Shown in pieces: positions 13,301 through 28,300 of a stretch of 64,000 nucleotides of DNA. Origin of the DNA: Gordius sp. MW1 (lineage: Eukaryota > Nematomorpha > Gordioida > Gordea > Gordiidae); the NCBI GenBank assembly GCA_964036665.1, contig OZ038533.1, positions 12,546,413 through 12,610,412 of the forward strand, written 5' to 3'. Both the position numbers and the translations under genes were made by a program. Within the stretch, counting starts at the first letter, position 1; the number at the start of each line of letters is the position of its first letter. The notes under the pieces are model-generated. The model searched no databases, had not been told where the DNA came from, and was given only the letters and a program-made list of their open reading frames with translations.

Positions 13301-16300
13301 GTACGATTATACCCTCCCAAGACTGTGGCAATTGCAGAGGTATCAAGCTAACTTGCCACTCCGTAAAGCTTATGAAAAGGATCTTAGTAACAAGGCTGAA
13401 AAACGAGGTGTAAATATCGGCTAACCAATTCGTATTTGTGGCCGGCAAATCCATAATCGACCCAATCTTTGCACTAAGACAAATGATGAATAAGTATGGT
13501 GAAAAGATAAAAGACCTACATATGGTCTTTATTGACTTGGAGAAAGCTTATGACACGGTCCCCCGCGATTTAATATGGTGGTGCGTGAGAAAACAAAATA
13601 TCCCTGACGCATATATAAGATTTATGAAAAATATTTATAAAGCCTCAAACTCTTGCGTTAGGACGACAGTTGAAGACTCTAAACCTTTTCGGGTTAAAAT
13701 TGGATTACATCAAGGATCTGCTTTAAGTCCCTTTTAATTTAATATAATTATAGACACGATAACGAGAGACATTCAAAAGCCATCGCCAGTATGCCATATG
13801 CCGATGATATAGTACTATGCGAGGAAACAAGGGAAAAAGTATTAGAAGAAGCCGAAAAGTGGTCAAAGCGCTTAGCTGGATGGTTCAAAGGTCAACGATC
13901 GAAAAACGGTATACATGGAAATGAACGGTACAAGCAGCCCATGGCTGGATGACCATATAAAGTACCCAAAAGTAGACAGATTTACATACCTCGGCTCGAT
14001 GCTACATCCAGAGGGAGGTTGCGACACGGAAGTCAATGCCCGCATCCAAAAAGGATAGCTTAGGCGAAATATATCCAGTGTACTGTGCGACAAGAAAATG
14101 CCAATATGGTTGAAGAGCAAAGCTTACAAATCCATCGTAAGACCGGTGTTCCTTTATGGAAGTGAAACATGGGCATTAAACACCACGGAAGGAAAGCTAT
14201 TACAAGCCACAGAGATGAGAATGATACGGTGGAGCTTGGGGTATACTAAGCTCGACCATATGGCGGATGACCTGCTCATGACAAAAATGGGTTTTCAACT
14301 ATGGCGGACATGATTAACGAAAATAGGCTAAGGTGGTATGGGCATATACTAAGAAGGGACACGAATGACGTAAATAGAAAAGTACCGGACATGGAGGTAC
14401 CGGGCAAGAGAGGAAGAGGACGACCCCGTGTCACGTGGAAAGGGCAAGTCGATGGCACTCACCCGGTCAAGATAGAAATAACTAATCAAAACAAACCCCA
14501 CGACTGTGTGACCAAATAACTGGTAAAGAAGACGAAGAGATAATAATTTTTCCATCTCAACATATTTTCAACAGAAATCTTGTAAAATAAAGATGTGCTT
14601 TAAAATTTAAGGGTTTTTATCCTCTTTTTGTATGTTGATTTAATTAATATATTTGATGTCTTATACTTATATACTTGGCGAACAAAAGAATATAAGATTT
14701 AATCTAATCAGGAGTTACAAAAGAATACGATATGAAGGAAAGCTTTATATATAGACAGGCTAAACAGCCACATGGGAAAACATCTTGACAGGTAAGAGAT
14801 CAGGGATAGCATGGTTTAAAAGAAACAATTAGTGACAATACGAATGGGAAAATGGTGATAGTTAACACCTCGGGCGGACTCGGGCGGGCGCCATAACAAG
14901 ATTGGGGCAATTCGGGCTCAATGTTGTTCTTAAAATAATGTATTATATTGCTTTTGTGTATAATTTGTCACTTTATCATTTGATTTTATCATGTTTGTTA
15001 ATCCCAATTTTTATCAAGAAAATATCCTAAATTAAGATTAAATCTTTAAAAAAATATAACGATATTAGTGCTAAAAATTTTAAAACACACCATTTAGGGC
15101 CGGACAGCTTTCATTATTCGGGCGTAGCCGAACGGACAATAGAAGGGTTCGGGCGGACTCGGGCGGAAAGATCAATTTAAGAATCAGACCGGGCCGGCAC
15201 GAAAGCCGTTGAAAGAAAAAAAGAATTCAGCGTTCCTCAAGATAGCCAGCAAGTTGGATGGTAAAAGGGGCCAGAGGTCAGACTTGATTAAATGATTTTG
15301 GTCATTGCCTGTAACACTTGTTCCAATCGCAAATGCCCCCACAAAGCGTAAATAATATATTAAAATTGTTAGACTTACTATTTCTGGTAGATAAAATTTT
15401 TCGTAGCTTTGACGGCACGCTTTTTTCAAATCATTATTAAACAAAAATGTTGTATTATCTTTTTCACTAAATTGTTTCGTTAACAGAGTCACGATATCTT
15501 GCAAACGATTATCATTTATAGTAATATTCATTAATCCGTGTTCTTTTGGGCATATTTTTCCATTTTTTATGTTGAAAGGAACCTAAATAAATTCATTAAA
15601 GTAAAATGTTCACAGTGTCACAAAATTTCGAAGTCAATAAAGTTTAATTGCTATTGTTGTTATGTAAATTGTTATGATGTAACTTACTATTAGTGATGAA
15701 ACGGATACTAATGCAACGGTTAAAACCATGTAAGACAAAAGCTTACAATAGGTGTTGCTCTCTTTCAATTTTATAGATAATAGTTTGAAGATGTAAATTT
15801 TGTTCTTTACAATAATTAATAATCAACTTTGAAAAATATTTTTACCTTGCATTCCAGATTTATGATCGTTGTAACTAAGATCACTAAGGAAATCAAAGAG
15901 ACAATCACTACAATAAACAAGTAGGCTGTCCTACATCAATTAAAGGTTTAATATTTTTATATGATATAGACAAGACATACTTAGGGAATATTAAAATATG
16001 GATTATTAAAATTAATAATATCGAGAGAAAAGCTCCAATAACATAGTATTCAAACATTGGATCGACACTTCTATTATACTTTAAGAGAAAGATTAATAAA
16101 TATTGATAATAGATTTACTTCTGTCTCTATGTCCGAGTTTTTAAATCCGAGGGTAAAATGGTTTATATTTTGATTTACAGTTTTTTCATAACTTCTAGTT
16201 TCAATGTCCTTTAATAAATAATCATTGACTTCCTGTTCTAGAGTTTTGTGTAACCTTTTCTTATTTAGTATTGATCTAATTAATAGAATCATGTGTTATT

Positions 16301-19300
16301 AAAAAGGTAATAAGGCTCCTAGAATGACCCACAAAATTTTTAACTACAAATAATTTTGAGCCGCTTAAAAAAGTTATATAACAGTTGAAAATTATTGCGA
16401 AATTTTTTTGATTTTCTACGGCTCCAATTGTAAAATAGTGTATTTTAAAAATGTATGGTAAGCTCATTTTTAATTTTATTATTTATATCATGTAAACATG
16501 TAAATTACAATCGTTGTTAAATTTTGTGTGTTAAAGATGGCAGCTAAAGCGTAAAATTTGCAAATAACTAAATAAAATTAAGATCAGTTATAACTTTTTG
16601 CTTATTACAAAAGGAATTATGTTATGAACGAATGCGCTAATCTATATAGAATTTTAATTGACACCATCTGAAGGCAATTATATTATGTATTGATTTAGTA
16701 TAATATCTCCAAATTTGTAATAAGTGCATAATAAATTCTTCACATATAACGCTTGCGCACTTATGGAGATCAGGATAAATAGGTATTTTTACCAAATTAG
16801 GTTTAACCTTGTCCTTAGATAATTATTTGTATTTAGTCGTGGGTATGTTGTGACAAGTATTATAATTAGATTAATAGGCGTGTATTTTGTGTTAAACAAG
16901 ATTATGAATCCAGCTCAAGTCAGTCAGTCAATAAGATGATGATTCCTAAAAATATTACTGCCATCTGACGAGAACAAAAAACCAATTTAGATTTATTTAA
17001 TTTCCAAATAAATTTGATACAAATAAAAATTTTATTTTGATCGTACTTTTGCGCTGTCGATTGTATAATATTCGAGTATGGCGAAGTGCTATAACCAAAT
17101 CTTTTCATTCCCTTGGATCGTTGGTCTTTATTAATAAGAGCTCTATTCGTAGCAGATGCTGACCGAGTCTAATTTAAGGGCATATATTATTATAATAAAA
17201 TGTTATGAGGATTAAAATACCTTTCGAGCAGTGTACTCCTTTTGACTTATGAAATAAGTTTCTACGTTCAAATCTTTCAGGTACTGACTTCTTTCTTGTC
17301 CATTCCCCGCCTCAACTTCATATTCATTATTCAGGCATTTTAACGTTTCCTTTGTTATGTGAATTCGTCTTAGAATGGAATTAATTGTTTAATTTAGTTA
17401 TATCAAATCCAAATTATCATACCCCGGCAATCCTGCAGACTCCATTTTATTAGCCAATGAGACATCGTTAGACCAAACATCAAATTGCCATTTTTTGAGG
17501 CCGAGCACTCCACAATGCACCCTCCCCGTATGAATTCCTACTCTCATGTTAACGTTAGTTTGAGTAATTTCCCGCACTAACCTACATGTAATTTATTACA
17601 ATCTAAGATTATGACTAAGTAAATTACTTTCACATATATACGTAATGAAATTTTTTAAAATTCTTATTTTACCCATGTTTTAACACTGATTTTGTAAAAC
17701 TATAATCGGTTAAGCTCTATAGGGGAAATGGGCGCAATATACCGCAGAGATTAATATAATATTTTCTAACAATTTTAAATTATATTAATAATATTAGGCT
17801 AGAATTTATGAAAATTAAAATCCAATCTAATAATTTTCAAGTGCAATATTTGAGAATTAGGACTTCTTATTTCCCGAGGCTTCTATTTTTCATTAATTAC
17901 TTTTGAAATTGTCAGGAATTCTCGAAAATTTTAAATATTATATAAATCGTAGGGTAAATGGATTTTGATTGACATTCTTTGTTGAAAAATTATCATTTTT
18001 TAGTTAGAATTTTAAAATAGAAACTAAAGCCGTTTTATTCCACAATCTCAATTTTTTAAAATGGAATTGTCAAATGTTGAAAGATCTCGTTTATTTTATG
18101 TAGATGCTGTTCTTAAAAGTAAGTATACTACCTGGATGTTATTTAAATGCTCAGTAAAATGTGCTCAGTATTTTATTAAAATGCCCAGAATTCAAAAATG
18201 CTCAGTAAATTAAATTTAAAATGCTCAGCTTTAAATTAAAAAATGCTCAGTATTTTTGCTAAAATGCTCAGTAATATAAATTCATAATTTGTGATATTAA
18301 TTTATTTTGCGCTTATATTTTATAAATAATATTTTAATTGGTATACAATTTTTTTAAAATAAATTAAGAACTTTGCCCCCCTCCCTTTTTTGTCCCGTTG
18401 GTTTCTCCCCCCCCCCCTTATTTTTACCCTTTTTCTCACCTGGGAGGGAGGTAATTTAACCCCCCCCCCTTTCTCACCCCCCCCCCCCCCCATATTTTTT
18501 ACCCTCTTTCTAACCAGGGGGGAGGGGGTAATTTGCCCCCCCCCACCTTTTTACTCTTTTTCTCATCGGGGGGGGGGGGGGGGGGTGATTTGCCCCCCCT
18601 CCCTCTTTTGGCCCTTTTCTGATATTTTTTACCCTTTTTCTCAACCGGAGGGAGGGGGGTAATTTGCCCCCCCCCCCTTTTATCCTCTTTCTCGACCAGG
18701 GGGGGGGGGGTGATTTGCCCCCACCCTTATTTTTTACCCTCTTTCTGATGTGGGGAGAGGGGGGCATGGGGGGTGTTTTGCCCCCCCCCCTTATTTTTTA
18801 CCCTCTTTCTGATGTGGGGGAGAGGGGGGCATAGGAGGTGTTTTGCCCCCTCCCCCTAATTTTTTACCCTATTTCTGATGTGGGGGAGAGGGGGGGGGCA
18901 TGGGGGGTGTTTTGCCCCCCCCCCCTATTTTTTACCCTCTTTCTGATGTGGGGGAGAGGGAGGCAGGGGGTGTTTTGCCCCCCCCCCTAATTTTATACCC
19001 TCTTTCTGATGTGGGGGAGAGGGGGGGGGCATTGGAGTGTTTTGCCCCTCCCCCCTTTTTCTCATCCCACCCCCCCCCCCCTTTTTTTTGTGAGAAAGGG
19101 GTTAAAAAGGGGGGGGGGGCAAATCACCCCCTTCTCCCTCCCTGGTGAGAAAGAGGGTAAAAAATAAGGTGGAGGCAAATCACCCCCCCCCCCTCCCCCC
19201 TGATGAGAAAGAGGGTAAAAAATAAGGGAGGGGGGGGGGGGTAGATTACCCCCCTCCCCCTCCCTGGTGAGGAAGAGGGTAAAAAATAAAATTGCGGCAA

Positions 19301-22300
19301 ATCACCCCCCCCCCCCTGGTGAGAAACCAGGCAAAAAAATAAGGGGGGGGCAAATCACCCCCCCTCCCTTCTGGTGAGAAAGAGGGCAAAAAAACAGGGG
19401 GGGGGCAAATTACCTCTCCCCCCCCTGGTGAGAAAGAAGGAGAAAGATAGGGGGGCAAATCACCATTCCCCCCCCCCGGGTGAGAAAGAGGGTAATAAAT
19501 AAGAAGGGTGAAAAGGGGGGGGGCAAATATCCCCCTCCTCCCAGATGAGAAATAGATAAAAAATTTCAGTTACTGAGCAAAAATTTACTGAGCAGTATAG
19601 AAATAATAACTGAACAAATGAATTAATTACTGAGCAAATAATTAAATTAATGAACATTAAATTATTTACTGAGCATTTGAATATTTAACTGAGCATTTAA
19701 TTATTGTATTGAGCAATTTTATTCTACTGAGCAAAAATTGAATTAAAAACTGAGCACAATAATTTGTTCTCAAATTATATTTTGTTGAATATTAATTAAG
19801 TGTGGGACGGTAAAATACATTGCTGTAGCCCAAATTCGTACCCCTGCAAGAAGGATATTTATTGGACCAACCGACCCGAACCCTACCTTATTATTTTAAT
19901 CGGGTCGGGTCCCGACCCGATCCCTAAATGTGTTATTTGATTTTTGTCTTACTCGAGTCCGAGCCTTGAACAAATTATTTTTTAATAAAACTTTTTAGCA
20001 GATTTTTTATTTAAAAATTTATTTACCATATAATAATGAATTTAATAGTTAATTCTTGAGTTCAAACGAAGATCTAATTCTAAGTTTAAAAAATAAATTT
20101 TATTAAGGTTTTAAATAAAATATTTTCTAAATAATTACTTATTTTATTTATAATAAAGTTTGTAAATTAAATAAAAAAATTATTGTAGACAGGGGAGAGG
20201 GCAAAAGTTTTAAAGCCAATTTATTTATAAAATTAGGCCCGCTGAGCCCGAGGCCTAAATATTTATTAAATCTTGCCAGAGGCCGGCCAGAAACTCTCTT
20301 GGGCCCGTTTGGGCTAAGGCCGGGTCGGGCTTGGGTAGATTGTAGGGTTCTAAATACACTATAGGAGAAGATATAGAAGCTTTTTACTGCATCACCAAAT
20401 CATAGAATGAGTTATAGTTAGTAGTAATTTGTACAATATACTATCATAATATAAACATGGTAAACATATATTCATCTTTCGCTTAAGTTTAAATTTTAGA
20501 ACAACTAAAGTCAGTAAAACAATTTCTTAATTCATAAAATAACTTTTTAATCACTTGAATAAGTTAGTATAATTAAATTACGCTATAGCATCTATCATAT
20601 CGAGACCCATCTCGACGCAGCAATGTGCATGATCGGGTTGAGGCTCCGGTAAACCACTGACACAGTAATAGCAATCGCCCAAAATTTTAATCCGAAGGCA
20701 TCGATTCTCTTGAGCAAGCTTATCAAACCTTGCAAAGAGTTCATTCAACATATACACTAGCTCTTGAGCGGTGTACTGGGATGCCAAACTTGTGAAACCG
20801 CATATATCCGCAAATAAAATGCTGAATAAAAAAAATTAGAAGTTTATATAACTAACTGTTCATTGTGTTTATATATGAAAATAATAGTAATATACCTGAC
20901 ATTTTCATGCCTTTGTATATAAATTTTATGAAACATTGAGCCTTTGACGACTTTTCCCGCTATATCAGCTTTCATTTCCATAGCCACGTGCTGGGGAAGA
21001 ATTGATAACAATAATTTTTCCTGCAAAAATTATTTGTGTGAAAAAATAAGTTAATTTTTTGCATAAAGTGGCTTTAAAATAGATTTGAACAGATTCCAGT
21101 GATACATGGTTAGGATAATATACAATATATGAAAGGTCATTTACGTGGGTTTTTAATCCTAATTCTTTAACCAATATAATATTATATTCGTTTTAATAAT
21201 TATTGTGTTAACAAGAAAATGTGGAAAAATAATTTTTTTTTGTTTCCTAGCAAGTATATGAAAACAACTAGTAATCTGGAAATTTATTAATTGAATTTAC
21301 TATTTACAATAAAATGAAAACAAACATATATATTACAGGGAAGAGAAACTTATAATATTGGTGAAATCATAATAATATATTAATTAAACCCTCGAGAGTA
21401 TTCGTGGGGTATTTTGATACCACACGCAAATTATAAATTTAAATATAAAACGCAATTAAAGTCTAATGAATCTGGCCTTTTCAGTAGCTTAATATTTTGT
21501 CAAGAACTAGGTTAGGTGAAAATTTTATAGGTTTTGGCTTAATACTCTTTAAAATATAGAAGCTTTTTGGCTCGTGGGGTTCTGTTTATACCCCACGAAT
21601 ACTCTCACGTAAGATTTTTTCTATATGAAAAAATGTATTTATTTTTTTATATGAAGATATCTTTTACAATTTGTGTTTTTAATACATTTTGAACATTCTT
21701 TTAATAAAAAATCACGTTTATTTTGATTTATTTTAAGGTATATGATGTCAAGAGGTAAAATGAGGGGAAGCTTTAAAATAACCAAAATAAAAATGGGGGT
21801 CCAGAAAATTGTTAATAAGTTATATAATGTTGATTAGATTTATATCAAAATTTCTACCATCAATCTTAAGACCTTTATAAACATATGTGTAAAATTTCAA
21901 AGGTTTTAAAGGAATACTTTAAAAGTTATAAGAAGTTAAAAAGTGGGGTAGAGTTATACCCCACGAATACTCTCCCGTTCGGGATTTTTAGGAATATTCT
22001 CGAGGGTTAAGTAAAATAAATTCAATAATATTAAAGTGATATAATTATTTATTTAGGCAATAATGTACAATGATTTTCAGCACGAATTTTTGTGGGCACG
22101 CTCAAAATATTGTATTTATCAGACAATGAGTACGAAATTAATAATGTCCCCATCTTTAAAAACAAGCCAAGTATTGCGAATTTTATTAGCAAGTGAGTTG
22201 ATTAAACATAAATCCAACTTTTTATTTGCCTAATTTATCATTTGTTTTATGATAATCTAAATGATTTAAGTTTGGCTCTTAAGCAGAGAAGCTAAGTCTT

Positions 22301-25300
22301 AATATATGCATGCATGATTGGTTGTACGAAGCATTTTTATTCGGGGTTAAAAATGTCAAATTATAATTTGTAAATATATTTAACGCTAATTCGCAAAAAT
22401 ACAAAATTTAATATTTGTATCAATGTTATGATGCAAATATCTTGTTGGGTTTACACAACAATTTAATATTACAAATTAAATAATGTACATTATTTGGTGT
22501 ATATGGTCAGTTCTCGACATTTATTACAATTGCCGTATCGCTAGATGTTCTCTCTCCCTCCTTATCTATGCTCTTCTGGCACGTAATAAATAAGTTAAAT
22601 AGATGTGCCTTTGCTCTAGCAGGTAGGAACATGGGCGTAGCCAGGTTTTGGATTAGGGGGGGGGGCTAAACGTTTAATAGTTCAATTAGAGGGGGGGGGG
22701 GATAAATTTTTTTAATTTTTCAAAGTTTTTTCCCGTAAATTGGGGGCGCTACGCCCATGGGTAGGCATATTGTATTATACTTATTTTTATTTATTGCTAG
22801 AAAATGCATGATTAGCGCTCGGTTTATGTTTCTTAGTTTATTAATCTAGTGACTTCTTCCTTACTAGTATACAGTCTAACAATTACTGGGTATGTTTTAA
22901 TTTTTCTTCTATTTAAATCGAGTAAGTGAAATATTTCAATTTATCTTCTTATCCATTCTAACTTTGTCCGTTTTCTTTTTTAACCCACGGCTTTATCCCT
23001 TCCCCAGCGCCTTCATATTCAATACCACAATTTACATCATTCGCATTACTTTTTAGTTTAGGTCTATGCACTTTAGCCGATTCATTTATCATGTCGAACA
23101 TTGGTTGAATACATCTTTTTTCTCCTGAGGCAGTCATTAATTATAGGATCGCTTTGCATACCCGAGGCTAACGTTTTATTTTCATCTACTTTATATTTGC
23201 CTCGCTTTCATAAAGTTTATTTCCCATTCGCAGATATCGATCTTGGTCTGTAGTCTGCTCTGTAGCCATTTGGCATCTACTCATATACAGGATATGCTTA
23301 GTCATTTAAGCCATTCTTATCAGATTTTGTTTATATCCTTAGCGCAACTACCTTGATGAAGATTGGAGACGAGATATATAAACCTGTCTTCTTTTTGGTA
23401 CTTTATTTGGTTATAACCCCCGGGTTGCCAGTATTTTACCGTTTGATGACCTAATTGATAACTGTTTGACCACTTTTCGCTTCTTAAAACACCTTTTTAA
23501 TTGTCTTCTACTTAGTAATACATTATTGGCATTTATATACAAAAAGGACACTGATGTATGTCTCTCGTGATCGTGTCCGTTAATATTGAATGAAAAAGAA
23601 TTCAGTGCAGGTCCTTGTTGTAATTCAATATGTACCTGAAGGGAAGACCGTTGTTTCAACGCAATAATTGGTTAAAATTCACATATTTATTTCAAGAAGT
23701 TTGCTTTTTCAAAGCCACGATCTCAAATTACAAAATATCATTTAATAAGCCTTCTCAAAACGGAAAACATTATGTTTAAAAATTTAAAACTTCTATCCAA
23801 CACTTGTCAGTGCCGAGCTGGTTCATTGTATATTTTCCAGCCACAAATGCGTCATGTTCGTTTCGTTTAAGCACCAAGATTTTTTCCACAAATTTTAGGT
23901 AGTGGCAAATTAGCTAGAGGTTACGATTTGTATTAGAAAAAGGAGTAATCGTGGCTTTTTCTCTTTATCGAGAGGTCTCTCTTCTGTCAATATCTTGTAA
24001 AATAGGTAAGTCATGGTTGTCACTTCGTATTAAATCGCTCATCTATATATATAAAAATCTAAGTCCCGTTTTTTTGTACGCTAATAACTTTTAGAGTTCT
24101 CAACCGATTGCCACCAAATTTGGCCAGACTATTGCCTTAGCATTGTAGATGGTTTATAGATTCTTTTTATCAACCTGCGACAGCGGGAACCATGTTTTTT
24201 AATTTGGTTACCGCCATCTAGCGGACGTCAGCTACAACGCTTATCTCGATTATTATTTTATGTTAGAGTTGTGCTCATAGTTTTAAATGTTTTTCTACTA
24301 ATCTTTTGTCACATATTTCACTATTTTTATTCACCTTTGGGTTATTTTTTACATTATATATATATCTGTTTAAAACATCAAAAGTTTTATAATATAAAAA
24401 AGACGCGTGCTCTGTTAAAGGTTTACGTATCTAAACGTTTGACGTGAAAATATTGTTATAATAATCAAAGCGCGCATCAAGAGTACAAAGTTTCATTTAA
24501 TAAAAACAGCCCACTTCAAGATATTACAAATAATTTCTCCATATGTTGGCTTATATTTCTGAAAAGTCTAAACCCAAGAACACAACACATCATGCATTAG
24601 AAACAACTGAAATCACTGCTGTTTAAGTAACCTCAATTTTATTACACTACATTTTTACTTTAATAATTTTTTAGCATACAAAGTTTCATTTAATAAAAAC
24701 AGCCCACTTCAAGATATTACAAATAATTTCTCCATATGTTGCCTTATATTTCTGAAAAGTCTAAAAAGTCTAAACCCAAGAACACAACACATCATTTCTT
24801 TAGAAACAACTGAAATCACTGCTGTTTAAGTAACCTCAATTTTATTACACTACATTTTTGCTTTAATAATTTTTTAAGCCCACTTCAAGATATTACAAAT
24901 AATTTCTCCATATGTTGCCTTATATTTCTGAAAAGTCTAAAAAGTCTAAACCCAAGAACACAACACATCATGCATTAGAAACAACTGAAATCACTGCTGT
25001 TTAAGTAACCTCAATTTTATTACACTACATTTTTACTTTAATAATTTTTTAGCATACAAAGTTTCATTTAATAAAAACAGCCCACTTCAAGATATTACAT
25101 ATAATTTCTCCATATGTTGCCTTATATTTCTGAAAAGTCTAAACCCAAGAACACAACACATCATGCATTAGAAACAACTGAAATCACTGCTGTTTAAGTA
25201 ACCTTAACACTTTTATATTAGAAATATTTTTCCAAACTAAGAGCATTTCTATGGTATTTTTTACCCCACATTTAAATTTGTTATATCTTTTTAACCATAT

Positions 25301-28300
25301 TTGATTAAAACTTCAAACTTTAAACTTATCTTTGTAAAATACTATTGAATGTTTTTAATACATAGGGAAACATTATACTATTATTACACTACATTTTTAC
25401 TTTAATAATTTTTTAGCATACAAAGTTTCATTTAATAAAAACAAGTTTTACTTTAAAAAAATTCGACTTATTTATGTATTTTTCATTTTCTTAGTATATC
25501 GACTTTAGATTCATGCGCCCCAAGAAAACATCTATTGGTCGTAAAACACGAAATACGGATCGAGTGCGCCGATTGCGTGCTCTTGAGCTTGAAAATGAAC
25601 TACAACAGTCTGCAACTCTGCCTCAGCCACCTTCGCGTGCTCAGCCATTAACCGCAGGCAACCGCCTAGCATTTTCTTACCCATCTAATATTGAAAGTTT
25701 ACGTCGCCATGTTCTCATTAGTACTATGTCTATTGTGTGTCCTCATTGCAATGCCTTGAAATTTGCTGAAAAACGACTGGAATGTGTTGTGCAGCCGGAA
25801 AAGTTAAACTGCCTCACCTTGCAGAACCGCCTGGGCCATTAAAAACATTGCTGGCTGGTTATACCACTGATTCTAAACATTTTCTATCTAACTTCAGGAA
25901 ATACAACTCCTGTTTCCAAATGACGTCGTTTGGCGCTGATGTTGTAACCACACAATTCATGCCCACATTCAAGGTAAAAGGTCAAATTTATCATAAAGCC
26001 GGCTCCCTCCTTCCATTGCCAGAAGGGCAACATAAGTTCCTACAACTATATTTTATCGGAGATGATGAGATAGAATTAGGTGCACGCCTCGACATTTTTA
26101 GCGGTTTAAAAAGATCCATCGTTTCACAGCTTCAGTTGCTGCTTCATGCTAATAATAATTTAGTGAGTTTATTTAAAACTGCACTGGACATAATGCCTTC
26201 AGATACCCACAAAAGAGTCATTCATGCTGACAAAACTCCTCCGGGAGAACATAGGAGAAGATTTAATGCCCCAACTATACATGAAGTCGCCATTGTTATA
26301 GTTGGAGATCAATTTCAACCTAGAGACATTGTGCTTCATAGGAGAAACAGTGCTTTGACAAAAGTTTCTGATACTCATCGCTGCTATGACCCCCTACAAT
26401 ATCCAATTATAGTTTGGGATGGTGCTGACGGATATCACTTTAACGTTAAGATGATAAATCCAATCAATGGCGAACCTACAAACTCAAAATGCAGCGCTAT
26501 GAACTATTATTCATACAGAATAATGATTCGAGCGGACGGGGACAATTTTATTTTAAAATGCCGGCAATTATTCCAACAATACATCGTGGATATGTATGCC
26601 AAAATTGAATCGGAGCGTTTGCTATACATCCGCTTAAATCAGACTAAACTTCGCTCAGAAGAATATATCCATTTGCGAGATGCTCTTCGTAACGACTCTA
26701 ATACCATTAACGTTGGGAGATTAACCATTTTGCCTTCATCTTATACAGGAAGTCCACGCCATATGCATGAATACGCTCAAGATTCAATTGCGTATGTTCC
26801 TAAATACGGTCGTCCGGACCTATTTATAACTTTTACATGCAACCCAGCGTGGGACGACATAAAAGACCTTTTGTTTCCTGGTCAATTACCTCTCGATAGG
26901 CATGACATTACCACCCGTGTTTTCCGGCAAAAACTTAAATCAATGATTAATCTCATTGTTAAGCATGAGGTATTTGGGTCTGTGCGTTGCTGGATGTATT
27001 CAGTCGAATGGCAAAAGAGAGGTTTGCCTCATGCCCATATACTCATATGGCTATATAGCAAGATTACGTCAAACCAAATCGACGCTTTAATATCTGCTGA
27101 AATTCCCGACCCACTTAGATAAAGATTTGTACCAAATTGTTACAAAAAATATGATACACGGCCCTTGCGGAACACTTAATCCAAGATCGCCACGCATGAT
27201 AGACGGCAAATGCTCAAAGCGATATCCTCGAAGCTTAGTATGCAATACAATTACCGGCAACGATGGATACCCTTTGTACAAAAGAAGATCAATAGAAGAT
27301 GGTGGTAACGTAGCAACCATCCCCATACGCAATGCAACGGTCGAGGTGGACAACCGATGGGTTGTTCCATATAGTCCTCTGCTCTTAAATTTATACAAAG
27401 CTCACATCAACGTTGAGTATTGTAACCCCGTTAAATCCATCAAATATATTTGTAAATATGTAAACAAAGGCAGTGATATGGCAGTTTTCACTGTTCAACC
27501 AGATAGCATAGCCCAATTAGGGAACCTTCACACCGATGAAATCGCAGAGTATCAGGCTGGAAAATACATTAGCAGTGATGAAGCTGTGTGGCGTATTCTA
27601 TCCCTCCCCATCCTTTCACTGGAGAAGATGTCCTCATACCACGGATCCTGCCGTTTTTTTGTGCGCTAATAACTTTTGAAGTTCTCAACCGATTGCCACC
27701 AAATTTGGCCAGATTATTGCCTGAGCATTTCAGATGTATTAATAAATATTTTATATCGCTCTTCAATAAATATTATGGATATTTATTTGCATTAGCATTA
27801 GGACCTTTCACATTATAAATTATTTCATATATGACCTTATTTTAAATAAGTCTTATTAATAGGTTATACTTATTTAACCACTTAAGGACTGAGCCAAAGC
27901 AACGCTTGGCCGGGCACAGCTAGTTTGTCATATATTTTTCCATCTTTTTATATGTGTCGCGCTTCCTCCTACTGATTACAACATATTTATGTTTGCCTCT
28001 AATATTCCTCGAAATATCTTTTACAATAACGTTCTTTTTCGATTTTGACTAATTTAAGGACCATGGCATCACAATTTTTCTCGTCGTTTATTTCGTTCCC
28101 TTTATCACCCAGTTTGTTAGCCATCTCGATGTGAGGAGCATTATTCGTTATGGCATCGGCGTTCTCTGATCTTTCTGACACTCGGTATAGTTGTTAATCT
28201 TTCCACTTTATGGATGTATGTCACCGTATACATTTTGACATGAACTCCCTAATCAATTGATAAAGCCTACCTCCTTTAGGTGCCCAAATATTTTTATCGC

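Larger units (their letters stand above)
24042..27923 (+). mobile_element. Helitron, internally deleted and chimeric
   Basis: The 5' end TCTATATATATAAAAATC and the 3' end (hairpin GCCAAAGCAACGCTTGGC, then CGGGCACAGCTAG) define the element. It lies between A (24041) and T (27924), as expected for rolling-circle insertion. It carries leader tandem repeats, a decayed Rep gene and, at about 27650-27735, a second copy of its own 5' terminal sequence (compare 24066-24150). The helicase is almost wholly missing. The insertion splits a LINE. Confidence 0.9.

Noticed and set aside
18390-19658. Several proline/glycine-rich open frames on both strands
   Set aside because: Produced by C and G homopolymer runs of the minisatellite palindrome; no conserved content.
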